The notes under the pieces: model-generated
Seen by the model: the letters and a program-made list of their open reading frames with translations, nothing else
Database searches by the model: none
What the model was told of the DNA's origin: nothing
Made by a program: the position numbers and the translations under genes
Shown here: piece by piece, positions 34,934-43,697 of the stretch
Layout of the letters: every line of letters starts with the position of its first letter
How positions within the stretch are numbered: the stretch's first letter is position 1
Source of the DNA: JAWXBM01 sp964470455
GTDB taxonomy: Bacteria > Pseudomonadota > Gammaproteobacteria > Xanthomonadales > SZUA-36
NCBI GenBank assembly: GCA_964470455.1
Contig: CAYYCX010000015.1
Span: 1 to 58,219 of the forward strand
Direction: 5' to 3'
DNA length: 58,219 bases

Positions 34934-35158
34934 TTATGAACAACAATTGCTGCCAAGCTGGATAGGGGGGCATTTAACATCGCCGTAAGAACAGTAGACG
35001 CAGCAATCGCCCTGTTTCGGTTTCATCAACGTTCCACAACTGAGGCAGTCATAGAGGAACTGGCAGAAATCGGTCGGCATCCGATTTCTGGACTGGTACC
35101 CACATGCCGGGCATGTCAGGGTTGAAAAGGAAGTAAACGGATCCTGTGTATTGGTCAT
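34934..35158 (-). CDS. GDCCVxC-domain small protein
   Basis: 74 aa. It begins inside the stop of merP (ATGA). It contains four Cys pairs or clusters: CPACG, CLSCG, GDCCVYC and a terminal NCC. The motif GDCCVYCSYGDVKCPP defines the GDCCVxC family, common in mer operons and sometimes a selenoprotein; here all positions are Cys. It has no signal peptide and is presumably a cytosolic zinc-ribbon-like or mercury-binding protein. It is the last gene of the merT-merP unit, with CusA converging from the other side. Confidence 0.85.
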   Translation of the reverse strand: MTNTQDPFTSFSTLTCPACGYQSRNRMPTDFCQFLYDCLSCGTLMKPKQGDCCVYCSYGDVKCPPIQLGSNCCS

Positions 35159-35457
35159 TCTGCAGGATCTTCCTTGATGTGCGCGGGAAAACCGATGTTG
35201 CTCGATGCGTCTGCGATTTCCTGAACTGTCGTCGTATTTGGATCGTAGGTGACAGTCGCTGACTTTGATTCAAAATCAACCCTGACTTCGCTCACGCCCT
35301 TGACCCTTTGCATGGCAGTACGAACGGTGATTGGGCATGTGGCGCATGACATTTTTTCTACATCGAACGTCGCCTTGCTCAGCGGCTGGTTTGCGGCCGA
35401 GTTCCCGGTGACTGCAACCAGGAGAACCGACATCAAAAGTTTCGTAACAGGTTTCAT
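35155..35457 (-). CDS. merP: MerP-like periplasmic mercury-binding protein
   Basis: 100 aa. The signal peptide is MKPVTKLLMSVLLVAVTG...AANQ. One HMA domain carries the MerP-type metal motif MSCATCPITVR, followed by the usual beta-alpha-beta pattern (VKGVSEVRVDFESKSATVTYD). MerP captures Hg(II) in the periplasm and passes it to MerT. It starts 9 bp after merT and overlaps the GDCCVxC gene by the ATGA tetranucleotide. Confidence 0.92.
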   Translation of the reverse strand: MKPVTKLLMSVLLVAVTGNSAANQPLSKATFDVEKMSCATCPITVRTAMQRVKGVSEVRVDFESKSATVTYDPNTTTVQEIADASSNIGFPAHIKEDPAE

Positions 35458-35466
35458 GCTGATTCC

Positions 35467-35835
35467 TCAATAGAACAGTGGCGCCCACAAATTGATGGTG
35501 AGGACCGCGACGATAACTACAGTGGAAATCCACAGAACTGTCTTGAGCAGTGTCATCGACAGGGGGTTGGTGCAGTCTCCGTTGGCATCACAATCATTTC
35601 TCGGCTTGAAATAAACCTGCCAGAAGCCAAGAGCGAGACTGGCAATGGCGAGTAATACAAATACGGGTTGGAAGGCTTTCAAGGCTGTCAGGTTGCCTAT
35701 CCAGGCTCCACTGGCACCAAGGCTGACGAGTAGCAAAGGCCCGATACAACATGATGAAGCCAGCAATGCTGCCAGAAAACTACCGGTGGCCGCGGCGCGA
35801 CCCTTGAGTGTGCTTTTGCTGGTGGTCTCGTTCAT
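35467..35835 (-). CDS. merT: MerT mercuric ion transporter
   Basis: 122 aa with three predicted membrane helices. The first helix contains the paired cysteines SSCCIGPLLL that accept Hg(II) from MerP. A second pair lies in the cytoplasmic loop between helices 2 and 3 (RNDCDANGDC). It is divergent from merR with the perfect 9-3-9 operator between them. MerT normally delivers Hg(II) to MerA in the cytosol, but no merA lies in this window. Confidence 0.93.
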   Translation of the reverse strand: MNETTSKSTLKGRAAATGSFLAALLASSCCIGPLLLVSLGASGAWIGNLTALKAFQPVFVLLAIASLALGFWQVYFKPRNDCDANGDCTNPLSMTLLKTVLWISTVVIVAVLTINLWAPLFY

Positions 35836-35876
35836 CAGGTCTCGCGCTAGGTGTGTTTACAAATCGTCTTACAGTC

Positions 35877-35907
35877 ACTATAAACTCTGTAGTTACTACA
35901 GAGTCAA
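35877..35907 (-). promoter_or_regulatory. MerR operator/promoter of merT
   Basis: Reading the minus strand, a -35 TTGACT (35902-35907) and a -10 TATAGT (35877-35882) are separated by 19 bp, the over-long spacer typical of MerR-controlled promoters. The spacer carries a perfect inverted repeat, ACTCTGTAG, TTA, CTACAGAGT (35884-35904). The promoter lies between the divergent merT and merR genes. Confidence 0.93.
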
Positions 35908-35921
35908 CCGGAGATTCTAAA

Positions 35922-36320
35922 ATGAGCGGGATGTCTCGTGCCGCCTTATCCCAAAGGTCCGGCGTCAATGGTGAAACCATTCGCTATTACGAGAAAGTCG
36001 GATTGATGCCTGAGCCCGATCGTGCTGAAAACGGTTACCGGACTTATGGTGATGTACATGTACGACGGTTGGCATTCATAAGGCGATGCCGCGAGTTGGG
36101 ATTTCCTGCCAGCGAGGTCGCCGCCTTGCTTTTACTGGTAGACGGCGGCGACTATACCTGCAGGGAGATTCGGAACCATGCTCTAGCGCAACTGGCAGAT
36201 ATCGATTCGCGTATCAATGACCTAAGAAAAATTCGGAAGACTTTGGCCAAAATGGCATCTGAGTGTGATGGAGGATTGGTTCCAGACTGTCCACTATTGG
36301 AGTCACTGTTTTCTGCGTGA
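35922..36320 (+). CDS. merR: MerR, mercury-responsive regulator
   Basis: 132 aa from ATG 35922, 15 bp past the operator; the frame is open further upstream, but through the operator. The N-terminal HTH with wing (RSGVNGETIRYYEKVGLMPEP...GYRTYGD) and the coiled coil are MerR-like. All three Hg(II)-binding cysteines of classical MerR can be matched: YTCREI, SECDGG and PDCPLL. This favours true mercury sensing over Cu, Zn or Pb. It should repress and, with Hg(II), activate merT-merP-GDCCVxC. Confidence 0.9.
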   Translation: MSGMSRAALSQRSGVNGETIRYYEKVGLMPEPDRAENGYRTYGDVHVRRLAFIRRCRELGFPASEVAALLLLVDGGDYTCREIRNHALAQLADIDSRINDLRKIRKTLAKMASECDGGLVPDCPLLESLFSA

Positions 36321-36379
36321 TGGTGCGCAAATATTGAGACGGGGCGGAGCATGACAACCGCCATGGCACCACTCCTCAT

Positions 36380-37015
36380 TCAACGATTGAACTTATCGCC
36401 TTTGCGATGTTCGGTTCCTGCTTCCTCGTGAATATCCATATGGGCATCGCGCAAAATTTCGATAGCCCCATAAAGAGCAATGCAGGCGACGGCGATGCCG
36501 ACGACAAGATCCGGCCAGTTGGCACCGGTTATTAATACGACGACGCCGGCGATAAGGATACCGCCATTGGAGACAAAATCGTTGAAGCTGAAGGTTGTTG
36601 CAGCGCGCAGATTCACATCCTTGCTCTGCAGGTTCTTGAGCAGGTAGAGGGAAAGGAGGTTCACGACCGCTGCGACGGCCGACATTACCATCATCGTCAT
36701 ACCGACCGGCTCCGATCCTTCAACAAAACGCCGAATCGCATCCAGCACCACTCCGCCACCGAAAACCAACAACATGATGCCGGACACGCGCGCCGCGCCA
36801 CGTTTCCACTTGCGCGATCGGCTCAGGGCGAGCAGGCTCAATGCATAAACAACGGCATCGGAAGTATTGTCGAGCCCATTGGCGATTAGAGCATTGGAAT
36901 CACCACAATAGCCGGTCACGAAGAAACCCACCGCGATTGCAACATTGAGCCACAGTACTATCCATAGCGTTCGGCGCTTTCCGGCTGAGCCGAGATCAAG
37001 GTCGGCTTCGGTCAT
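36380..37015 (-). CDS. CDF-like cation transporter
   Basis: 211 aa with about five to six predicted membrane helices. The CDF pattern is visible (NALIANGLDNTSDAVVYALSLLAL; SFNDFVSNGGILIAG), but the metal site is altered. The first motif reads D-N-T-S-D and the second has lost the usual His four residues before Asp. It also lacks a full cytoplasmic C-terminal CDF domain, ending soon after the last helix with HMDIHEEAGTEHRKGD. It may export Cd, Zn, Co or another metal, with uncertain specificity. It is preceded by a tiny coupled ORF (37012-37110). Confidence 0.75.
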   Translation of the reverse strand: MTEADLDLGSAGKRRTLWIVLWLNVAIAVGFFVTGYCGDSNALIANGLDNTSDAVVYALSLLALSRSRKWKRGAARVSGIMLLVFGGGVVLDAIRRFVEGSEPVGMTMMVMSAVAAVVNLLSLYLLKNLQSKDVNLRAATTFSFNDFVSNGGILIAGVVVLITGANWPDLVVGIAVACIALYGAIEILRDAHMDIHEEAGTEHRKGDKFNR

Positions 37016-37110
37016 GTTGCACTACCCTCCCGGTTTGCTCTGACTCGGATCAGTCCATTTTCTTCCTTGGCTTTCAGCATGCCGTCTTCCAGATAGGTGT
37101 GTTTACGCAT
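37012..37110 (-). CDS. Possible 32-residue ORF coupled to the CDF gene
   Basis: It starts with ATG at 37110 (MRKHTYLEDG) and its TGA overlaps the ATG of the CDF gene (ATGA). It has no Shine-Dalgarno and no known domain. The DNA just inside its start shares a 13-base identity and further similarity with the merT leader (35848-35860). It may therefore be a relic of a duplicated mer leader and not a gene, although the exact coupling argues for translation. Confidence 0.3.
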   Translation of the reverse strand: MRKHTYLEDGMLKAKEENGLIRVRANREGSAT

Positions 37111-37291
37111 CGTTATTCAGTTCGAGTTTTTATCCACTCAATGGCCGCCCTCAAGCGTTGTCCGTCAGTCAGATCGAACGATTACTGGTGGCTTTTGGAT
37201 CGATGTACTCATAGCAAACTGTCCTGGCTGCAATTGCGGCACCGGCAAACTTCCGTTAATGGAAATTGCACAACAAAAGTATAGCCCGACA

Positions 37292-37612
37292 TTACACAAT
37301 CTCGGTGCTGGATAGCAGACCGGTAACATAGATCCAGCCGGCTTGCGGCCGGCCGGTTCGTGCATGTTTCTGAATCAGTTCAACCGCCTGCGCTGTACGA
37401 TCTTCGCCTTCGCACACCAGTTCGAGCTTTACTTCCCGAATCACCTTTTGCCCGATTTCAACCGAGTAACGCTGCTCCTTGCTGTCCATGGCTTTCAGCA
37501 GCCCCTCGACATCGATGACTGTCAGATTGCGGAGCCCAGCCTGATACAAGGCATCAACAACATCACTGACGCGATTCCGATGGATAAAGGCTTTTACTTC
37601 TCTGGTATTCAT
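37292..37612 (-). CDS. PII-like signalling protein of a metal-efflux operon
   Basis: 106 aa with the ferredoxin-like PII/CutA-type pattern: EVKAFIHRNRVSDVVDALYQAGLRNLTVIDVEGL, then KVIREVKLELVCEGEDRTAQAVELI and GWIYVTGLLSSTEIV. The T-loop region is short and lacks the uridylylation Tyr. It begins within the last codon of czcA (ATGA), so it is made with the RND pump. PII-like proteins beside Czc/Cus pumps probably sense metal or small ligands and regulate the pump. A direct target is not proven. Confidence 0.85.
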   Translation of the reverse strand: MNTREVKAFIHRNRVSDVVDALYQAGLRNLTVIDVEGLLKAMDSKEQRYSVEIGQKVIREVKLELVCEGEDRTAQAVELIQKHARTGRPQAGWIYVTGLLSSTEIV

Positions 37613-40600
37613 GATGACTCCTTACGTGTTTCCATCCACTCGTAAATCACCGGCAGAAGCACCAATGTGAGCAGGGTTGATGTAATCAGTCCGCCAACAA
37701 CAACGGATGCCAGGGGCCGCTGGGTCTCGGCACCAACACCGGATGATAAAAGCATCGGGATCAGCCCAAGAACGGCCACACAGGCTGTCATCAATACCGG
37801 CCGGAGCCGCATTTCCGCCCCCTGCCTGACTGCCTGGGCAACACTCAAGCCCTTTTCCCGCAGTTCATTAATGAAGCTGACCAGGACTATGCCGTTCAAC
37901 ATGGCTACACCAAATACAGCAATGAACCCGATCGCAGAGGGAACCGACACGTATTGACCACTTATGAACAATGCGAACAACCCGCCAATGGTGGCGAATG
38001 GGACGTTGGCAATAATCAGCGTGGCGTACCTGATCGAGTTGAACGCGGTATAGAGCAGCACGAAGATGAAAAAGATCGTCAATGGAACAATCACGGATAG
38101 CCGGGTCAATGCCCGCTGTTGATTCTCAAATGAGCCGCCCCATTCGATCCAGTAACCTGGCGGTAACTCGACCTCCGACTCAATAAGTTCATTGGCAGCG
38201 TGCACAAAGCCGTCGACATCATGACCTCTGACATCCATCTGGATCACCGCATATCGTTGCAATTGTTCTCTGCGGATAAAGGAATATCCTTCGGCAACGG
38301 TGATGTCGGCCACTGAGGCCAGTGGCACGATAGCGCCCGCTGCAGTCTTTATCGGGATATCTTTGATAGCCTGTACGGAGCTCTTGCTGGCATCGTTCAA
38401 ACGGGTCGTTATGTCAAATCGCCGCACGCCATCAATCAGGGTCGATACCGGCTCATTGCCGATTCCGGTTCTTACTACCGCCAGCACATCATCGGCATTC
38501 AATCCATATCGTGCCAGGCTGTCCCGGTTTACCTGGATGCGTACCTGTGGCTTTCCGATGTTTGCCTCCAGGGACAGGTCTGCAACACCTTCAACTTCGG
38601 CAATAACGTTCTTGATTTCCTCGCTCAGCCGATCCAGTTCCGTCAAGTCCTCGCCATAAATTTTTGCCGCCAGTGTCGCCCTGACACCGGAGATCAATTC
38701 TTCCACGCGCATCTGGATGGGTTGGGTAAAGGCAATCACGGCAGTTGGAACCGCCTGCTCAAGGGTTTCGCGCATGGCGACCGCCAGTTCCTCAATATTC
38801 CTGCCACTTTCCCACTGTTCGGGAGGCTTGAGCTCCGTGTAAATCTCCATGTAATTCACGTCCGCGGTTTCACCTTTTTCGGCCCTTCCAATCATGGCCA
38901 GGGTGGTGCTTACTTCAGGAAATGCCGACAGGGCTTTTTCGATATCCTTGGAAACCTGGATGGATTGCTCCAGAGAAGTGGAAGGAATGGAAGTAACCCG
39001 CCACATGATGGATCCCTCCTGCAGTTGCGGCATGAACTCCTTGCCCAGGAAAGGAAAGAGCGCCAGGCTGAATAAAAGCAATCCGCCAGCCGTGGCGACA
39101 ACCGCTTTCTTGTGGTCCAGAGACCAGGAAAGAAAGGGCAGGTAGCGTTTCTTGATGACGCGTACCAACCAGGTGTCTCTCTCTTCCTTTGGTTTCAGGA
39201 TAAGCGTCGCAAGAACCGGGATGAGGGTGAGCGTCAGAACCAGTGAGCCCGCCATGGCAAAACTGATATTAAGCGCCATCGGCTTGAACAGCTTTCCTTC
39301 GAGTCCTTCCAGCGCAAACAGCGGAATGAAGACGACGATAATGATCAGAATCGCAAATGCAATGGGATTGGCAACCTCCCGCGCAGCCATCAGAACCGCT
39401 TGCGTTCGATCAACTGTCTCGCCGGAAGCTCGGCGCTCTGCCATGATCCTAAATGCGTTTTCTACCATCACCACCGCACCATCGACCATCATGCCGATGC
39501 CTACCGCAAGACCGGCCAATGACATCAGGTTGGCCGACATACCCACCTGCTCCATGCAGATGAACGCGATCAGCATCGCAAGCGGGAGCGCAGAAATGAC
39601 GACGATGGAAGAACGCAGTTCGCCCAGGAAAAGAAACAGCACCAGAGCCACCAGTATCGAACCTTCAATCAGGGCTTTCACTGCCGTCCAGACAGCCTTG
39701 TCGACCAGCTCGGTTCGATCATAAATGGGGCGCAGCGTGACGCCATCTGGAAGGGACTGCTCGACAATTGCGGTTTTTCCTTTTACCGCTTCAACTACAT
39801 TGGCCGCATTCTCGCCAATGCGGGAAAGCGCCATACCGAGTACCACTTCCTTGCCATCGCGGGTCACCGCGCCGAATCTCAATCCGGCGCCCTCGGTAAT
39901 GTCTGCCACATCGCGCAGGTAGACCGGAGTACCGTCCTCAACCTTCACCACCATGCTGCCGATATCTTCCAGGCCACTGACCAGCCCCAGTCCCCGCACC
40001 AGGAACTGTTCTGATCCCTGGTTGATGTACTGGCCGCCCACCTGCCGGTTGTTCGCTTCAATGACTTCCACGACATTGGTAAAGCTAAGGTTGTACTTAA
40101 TCAGCTGAAGTGGATCGATAACCACCTGGAATTGCTTTTCCTGGCCACCCCAGGACATGACATCGTCAACGCCGGGAGCTGTGCGCAGGATAAGTCGTAC
40201 GCTCCAGTCATGAATGGTTCGCAAATCAGCGTCCGTAATCTCCGCGTTCAATTGCTCATCGGCGCGCTCCAGGGTGTACCAGAACACCTGCCCCAGGCCG
40301 GAAGTGTTAGGTCCCATTTCGGGTGTGCCATATCCTTCCGGTATGCGATCCGCCACTTCCTGCAAGCGCTCCATGACCAGTCGCCGGGCAAAGTAGATAT
40401 CCATGTCGTCTTCGAAATAGACGGCAACGTAGGACAGACCGAACAGGCTTACTGAACGGATTTCCTGCACGCCGGGTAATCCAGCCATGCCGGACTCGAC
40501 TGGGAAAGTGAGCAATTGCTCTACGTCTTCGGCCGCAAGGCCGGGTGATTCCGTGTAAATGTTGACCTGAGTGGGCGTGACGTCCGGGAAGGCATCAACC

Positions 40601-40704
40601 GGAACCGTGGTGACAGCCCGCCAACCGAGAAAAGCGACCACCGCGAACGCGATAAGCACCAGGAATTTGTATCGGAGTGCCGATTCAACCAGATTATCCA
40701 ACAT
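37609..40704 (-). CDS. czcA: CzcA-family heavy-metal RND pump
   Basis: 1031 aa from ATG 40704 with AGGAGA upstream. It has twelve membrane helices and two periplasmic loops, and begins FLGWRAVTTVPVDAFPDVTPTQVNIYTESPG as CzcA proteins do. The proton-relay motif in TM4 is GMMVDGAVVMVENAFRI. It contains the essential Asp/Glu pattern expected for divalent cations (Co, Zn, Cd) and not the Met triad of CusA. The overlapping PII-like gene follows. The substrate metal is inferred from family only. Confidence 0.9.
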   Translation of the reverse strand: MLDNLVESALRYKFLVLIAFAVVAFLGWRAVTTVPVDAFPDVTPTQVNIYTESPGLAAEDVEQLLTFPVESGMAGLPGVQEIRSVSLFGLSYVAVYFEDDMDIYFARRLVMERLQEVADRIPEGYGTPEMGPNTSGLGQVFWYTLERADEQLNAEITDADLRTIHDWSVRLILRTAPGVDDVMSWGGQEKQFQVVIDPLQLIKYNLSFTNVVEVIEANNRQVGGQYINQGSEQFLVRGLGLVSGLEDIGSMVVKVEDGTPVYLRDVADITEGAGLRFGAVTRDGKEVVLGMALSRIGENAANVVEAVKGKTAIVEQSLPDGVTLRPIYDRTELVDKAVWTAVKALIEGSILVALVLFLFLGELRSSIVVISALPLAMLIAFICMEQVGMSANLMSLAGLAVGIGMMVDGAVVMVENAFRIMAERRASGETVDRTQAVLMAAREVANPIAFAILIIIVVFIPLFALEGLEGKLFKPMALNISFAMAGSLVLTLTLIPVLATLILKPKEERDTWLVRVIKKRYLPFLSWSLDHKKAVVATAGGLLLFSLALFPFLGKEFMPQLQEGSIMWRVTSIPSTSLEQSIQVSKDIEKALSAFPEVSTTLAMIGRAEKGETADVNYMEIYTELKPPEQWESGRNIEELAVAMRETLEQAVPTAVIAFTQPIQMRVEELISGVRATLAAKIYGEDLTELDRLSEEIKNVIAEVEGVADLSLEANIGKPQVRIQVNRDSLARYGLNADDVLAVVRTGIGNEPVSTLIDGVRRFDITTRLNDASKSSVQAIKDIPIKTAAGAIVPLASVADITVAEGYSFIRREQLQRYAVIQMDVRGHDVDGFVHAANELIESEVELPPGYWIEWGGSFENQQRALTRLSVIVPLTIFFIFVLLYTAFNSIRYATLIIANVPFATIGGLFALFISGQYVSVPSAIGFIAVFGVAMLNGIVLVSFINELREKGLSVAQAVRQGAEMRLRPVLMTACVAVLGLIPMLLSSGVGAETQRPLASVVVGGLITSTLLTLVLLPVIYEWMETRKESS

Positions 40705-40713
40705 GATCTTCTC

Positions 40714-41817
40714 CTAGTGCGAATCGCCGATTGAGGACTTGAGCAGCAGCGACTTGAGGTGGAAAACTCCCTCAACAGCAATCTGATCGCCGGTTTCCAG
40801 CCCGGTACGGATTTCTGTCCAAACGCCGATGACCTGGCCGGCTTCTATCGGTGTGGGATGAAACTCACCGCCGCCCTCCAGCTTGAACACGATCGGAAAC
40901 CCCTTGAAGATCGTCACCGCTGAACTGGGGACCGCCATTTTCGGCTCGCCCGGGCCGGTCGTTATTTCCGCCTCGGCAAACTGGCCGGGATGAAGACTGT
41001 CAGAAATATTTTCAACCGCAATACGGACGGCCTGTGTTCGCGTGGTTTCGTTCAACTGATGATGAAGTTGTACAACACTGCCATCAAACCAGTCTGATCC
41101 ATTGATGCTCACCCTCGCCGGGCTCCCAATCTCAATGTCGGCCAAATCGTTGGGTCTCAATGCGGCTTCCACCCACAGCACGGATTCATCACTGATCTCA
41201 AAGATTACGCGGCCGGGTTCTATCAGCTCACCGGTGACAAAGGGGTCCATCAAAACGATGCCCGAAAGTGGTGCAAGCAATTCAAAGTCACCCACAGCTT
41301 TTGCAGCATTGCCGGATTTCAGCAGATCCAGGGCTTGTTGTTCCTGCATGCCATAGGCAAGCACCTTGGCCAGCGCCTGTTGCCGTGCAACCTCAGCTTC
41401 AACGTAGCGGCGCTCGCCTACTGCCGCAGGCCCGAGAGAACGAACCCGCTGCCACTCCGTGTCCGCGACGATCAGGGCGCCCTGTGCTTCCGCCATGGCT
41501 ACACTTGAAAGAGTTACGAGGGGCTGCCCGATCTCAACCTGATCACCCAATCGAACATGCCGGGCTTTGATCTGGGCCTGGATTCGCGGTGTCACATGAG
41601 CGGTTTGATACGCATTTGTCTGAACTTCGGCGGGTAGCCGCAAGGTTTCTTTCAGTGATTGGACCGATACGCTCGCGATCGAGATACCGACAGCGTCCAG
41701 TTCCTGAGGGGTAAAGACCAGCGATGCTTCTTCCTCTTCATGGTGCTCTTGCGCATTTGCAAAAGTTGGCGCGACGCCGATCAACAGGCATAGCGCTGCA
41801 TGTTTAATGATTGTCAT
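40714..41817 (-). CDS. czcB: CzcB-type RND adaptor
   Basis: 367 aa from ATG 41817. The upstream in-frame stretch to 42093 overlaps czcC and is rejected. A signal peptide (MTIIKHAALCLLIGVAP...ANAQ) is followed by a short His/Glu-rich segment HHEEEE. The adaptor hairpin and barrel follow (VTPRIQAQIKARHVRLGDQVEIGQPL, FELLAPLSGIVLMDPFVTGELIEPGRVIFEI). It should join the outer-membrane protein and CzcA. It lies 9 bp before czcA and 38 bp after czcC. Confidence 0.88.
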   Translation of the reverse strand: MTIIKHAALCLLIGVAPTFANAQEHHEEEEASLVFTPQELDAVGISIASVSVQSLKETLRLPAEVQTNAYQTAHVTPRIQAQIKARHVRLGDQVEIGQPLVTLSSVAMAEAQGALIVADTEWQRVRSLGPAAVGERRYVEAEVARQQALAKVLAYGMQEQQALDLLKSGNAAKAVGDFELLAPLSGIVLMDPFVTGELIEPGRVIFEISDESVLWVEAALRPNDLADIEIGSPARVSINGSDWFDGSVVQLHHQLNETTRTQAVRIAVENISDSLHPGQFAEAEITTGPGEPKMAVPSSAVTIFKGFPIVFKLEGGGEFHPTPIEAGQVIGVWTEIRTGLETGDQIAVEGVFHLKSLLLKSSIGDSH

Positions 41818-41855
41818 GGTTGAATACTCCGGAAATTTTTCTTGTAGAGGGCGGG

Positions 41856-43121
41856 TCACGGTGATTTCTCCAGCCCGAGCCAGTTGTCTGCCTGTCCGGT
41901 GGCTGCAAGCCACTCGAACCAGGCATTCCACAGGGTGAGTTCGAGGTCCAGTGCGCTTGCCCGTGTGTCCAGCGTTTGTCGTATCTGGACCAGATAATCG
42001 GTGGTGCTCAACTCGCCGGCTTCCCACAACCGCTTCAACAAATCGACCTGTCTTTGCAAACTGGTTTCGCCGATTTGCCGCCATCCCTCCCATGCGTCCC
42101 TTGAAAGTTGATATCGCTCAGATGCGCTCAGAAGCCGAGCGTAGGCATGGCGTACCTGGTCATCGAAAACCTGCTGAAACTGGTCGCGCTCCGCCACTGC
42201 CGCCGAAACTTCGAACTTGAAGTTATTCCGGATATAGAGTGGGATGGACAGATTGATGCCAATCAGGGTTGAATCATCTTCCCTGCCCCCTCGCAGGCTC
42301 AGAGTGGGATCCGGTTTCTGTTCACTTTCCCGCATTACAATGGCGGCATTGGCCGCATCGAGCTGACGTTGAGCTACCTGGATTTCAGGAAGATTCAAAA
42401 CGAACTGCTGCGGATCGTTGATGCTCGCGGCCAGTGGCAAATCTGATTGGATCGCTGGCCATTGATCGGAAGCAGAAGCGAGGGTCAATGAACGAACCAT
42501 CTGAGTGGCCTCAGCGAGGTCGGCAGCAATGGTTGCAAGCTGGATTTGTGCATCAATGGACGCAAGCGTTGCCAGGTCAGCCTCGACCTGGTTCAGGTCG
42601 CCGGCACCAAATCTCCTTTGGGCCAAATCCGCGAAATCCTTCATGATTCCGGCTTGCTCGGTCGCCAGGGAGTAGCGTTGCTTGCCAGTCTGGAAAGCTG
42701 CAAGCCCGGAAAGCAGATCAACTACCACCGTGCGGCGAACGGCTTCGTAGTTTGCTTCGCTGGCTTGACGATCAGATGCCGCAACCTGTTCCCGCGCCTT
42801 GCGCTTTCCGGACCAATCAAAGGTCTGTCCGATGCCGACTTCCCATGTGTCGTCCACTGCGCTTTCGTAGTCGGCTGCAAGCTCAGGGTTGTATAAGGGC
42901 ATTCCAGCAGCAGACTCGCGCGAACGGGATGCCTGCATTGCTGCCCGTGCAGCTTGGACTCTGGGATTTGTTTCGACTACCGACCTGACAAAGTTCGCCA
43001 GTGGGGGGTCCGCGTATTTTTCCAAAAATGGCGCTGCTGCGGGCTCAATCCCGTCGTTCGGCCAGGCAAAAATTGGCATGAAGCTCAATACGAGCACCGT
43101 GCCCTGAAGTAATAAACGCAT
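41856..43121 (-). CDS. czcC: CzcC-type outer-membrane factor (TolC family)
   Basis: 421 aa from ATG 43121, with GAGG upstream; the longer start at 43148 is a TTG without leader. The signal peptide is MRLLLQGTVLVLSFMPIFAWP. Two TolC repeats are visible: TNPRVQAARAAMQASRSR and LPEIQVAQRQLDAANAAIVMRESEQKPDP. It should be the outer channel of the Czc-type pump with the next two proteins. The small His/Cys-rich exported protein precedes it on the same strand. Confidence 0.85.
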   Translation of the reverse strand: MRLLLQGTVLVLSFMPIFAWPNDGIEPAAAPFLEKYADPPLANFVRSVVETNPRVQAARAAMQASRSRESAAGMPLYNPELAADYESAVDDTWEVGIGQTFDWSGKRKAREQVAASDRQASEANYEAVRRTVVVDLLSGLAAFQTGKQRYSLATEQAGIMKDFADLAQRRFGAGDLNQVEADLATLASIDAQIQLATIAADLAEATQMVRSLTLASASDQWPAIQSDLPLAASINDPQQFVLNLPEIQVAQRQLDAANAAIVMRESEQKPDPTLSLRGGREDDSTLIGINLSIPLYIRNNFKFEVSAAVAERDQFQQVFDDQVRHAYARLLSASERYQLSRDAWEGWRQIGETSLQRQVDLLKRLWEAGELSTTDYLVQIRQTLDTRASALDLELTLWNAWFEWLAATGQADNWLGLEKSP

Positions 43122-43195
43122 GTCTATCCATTCCTCGTGCAAAGACAAAAAACGCGCACCTTCTCAGAGGCGCAGGTGCAATCGATCAGGAATGG

Positions 43196-43522
43196 TTAAA
43201 CGTTGGGAGGAGGTGTTGGAGGAGCCCGAGGTGTGGCTGAGAGCTGTGTAGTAGCCAGAATCTGGTATTTGTCAGCAGAATTCAGCGAAAAGCGCGCATC
43301 GTTTCCCGGAATGACTGAAAAATGTCCGTGACAATAGTTACTGCAATGGTCCTGACAGTCTTCAGTCAGAGGGTTTTTGCCATCGGCGCTGGAATGGTCA
43401 GCATCAACCTGGTGGGCGTAAACATCACTGTGGGGATGAGCTTCTTTTGCCATGTCCCACAGGCCTTCCGTGCTCATAAACAGCACCGAGACGACCAGCA
43501 ACCGGCAGATGTATAACCTCAT
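43196..43522 (-). CDS. Small exported His/Cys-rich protein heading the czc operon
   Basis: 108 aa. The N-terminal hydrophobic leader (MRLYICRLLVVSVLFMS) is followed by a region rich in metal ligands: HPHSDVYAH, DADHSS and CQDHCSNYCHGHFS. The tail is Pro-rich (PRAPPTPPPNV). It resembles CzcI-like or similar small periplasmic proteins preceding czcCBA. Its role is probably periplasmic metal binding or regulation, which is not proven. It ends 74 bp before czcC. Nothing else is seen in the 175 bp upstream. Confidence 0.65.
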   Translation of the reverse strand: MRLYICRLLVVSVLFMSTEGLWDMAKEAHPHSDVYAHQVDADHSSADGKNPLTEDCQDHCSNYCHGHFSVIPGNDARFSLNSADKYQILATTQLSATPRAPPTPPPNV

Positions 43523-43697
43523 GATGCGGCAAGTTTAGCGGAAGTCAGTCTCTAATTCTTGATTAGTTTCACCAGATGACAGACTGGTCTCTGGCCAGCT
43601 CATCAGAAGCGCATGACTTGGGCGTGCTTGGGCAGCAGGGCCAACTTCTATCTCGCCAGGGCGAACTGGCTGCCTGAGTCAGGTTGATTGCAATGGG

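Noticed and set aside
37097..37315. 72-codon plus-strand frame between CDF and PII-like genes
   Set aside because: It has no ribosome-binding site or domain and overlaps the 32-residue coupled ORF and the PII-like gene.
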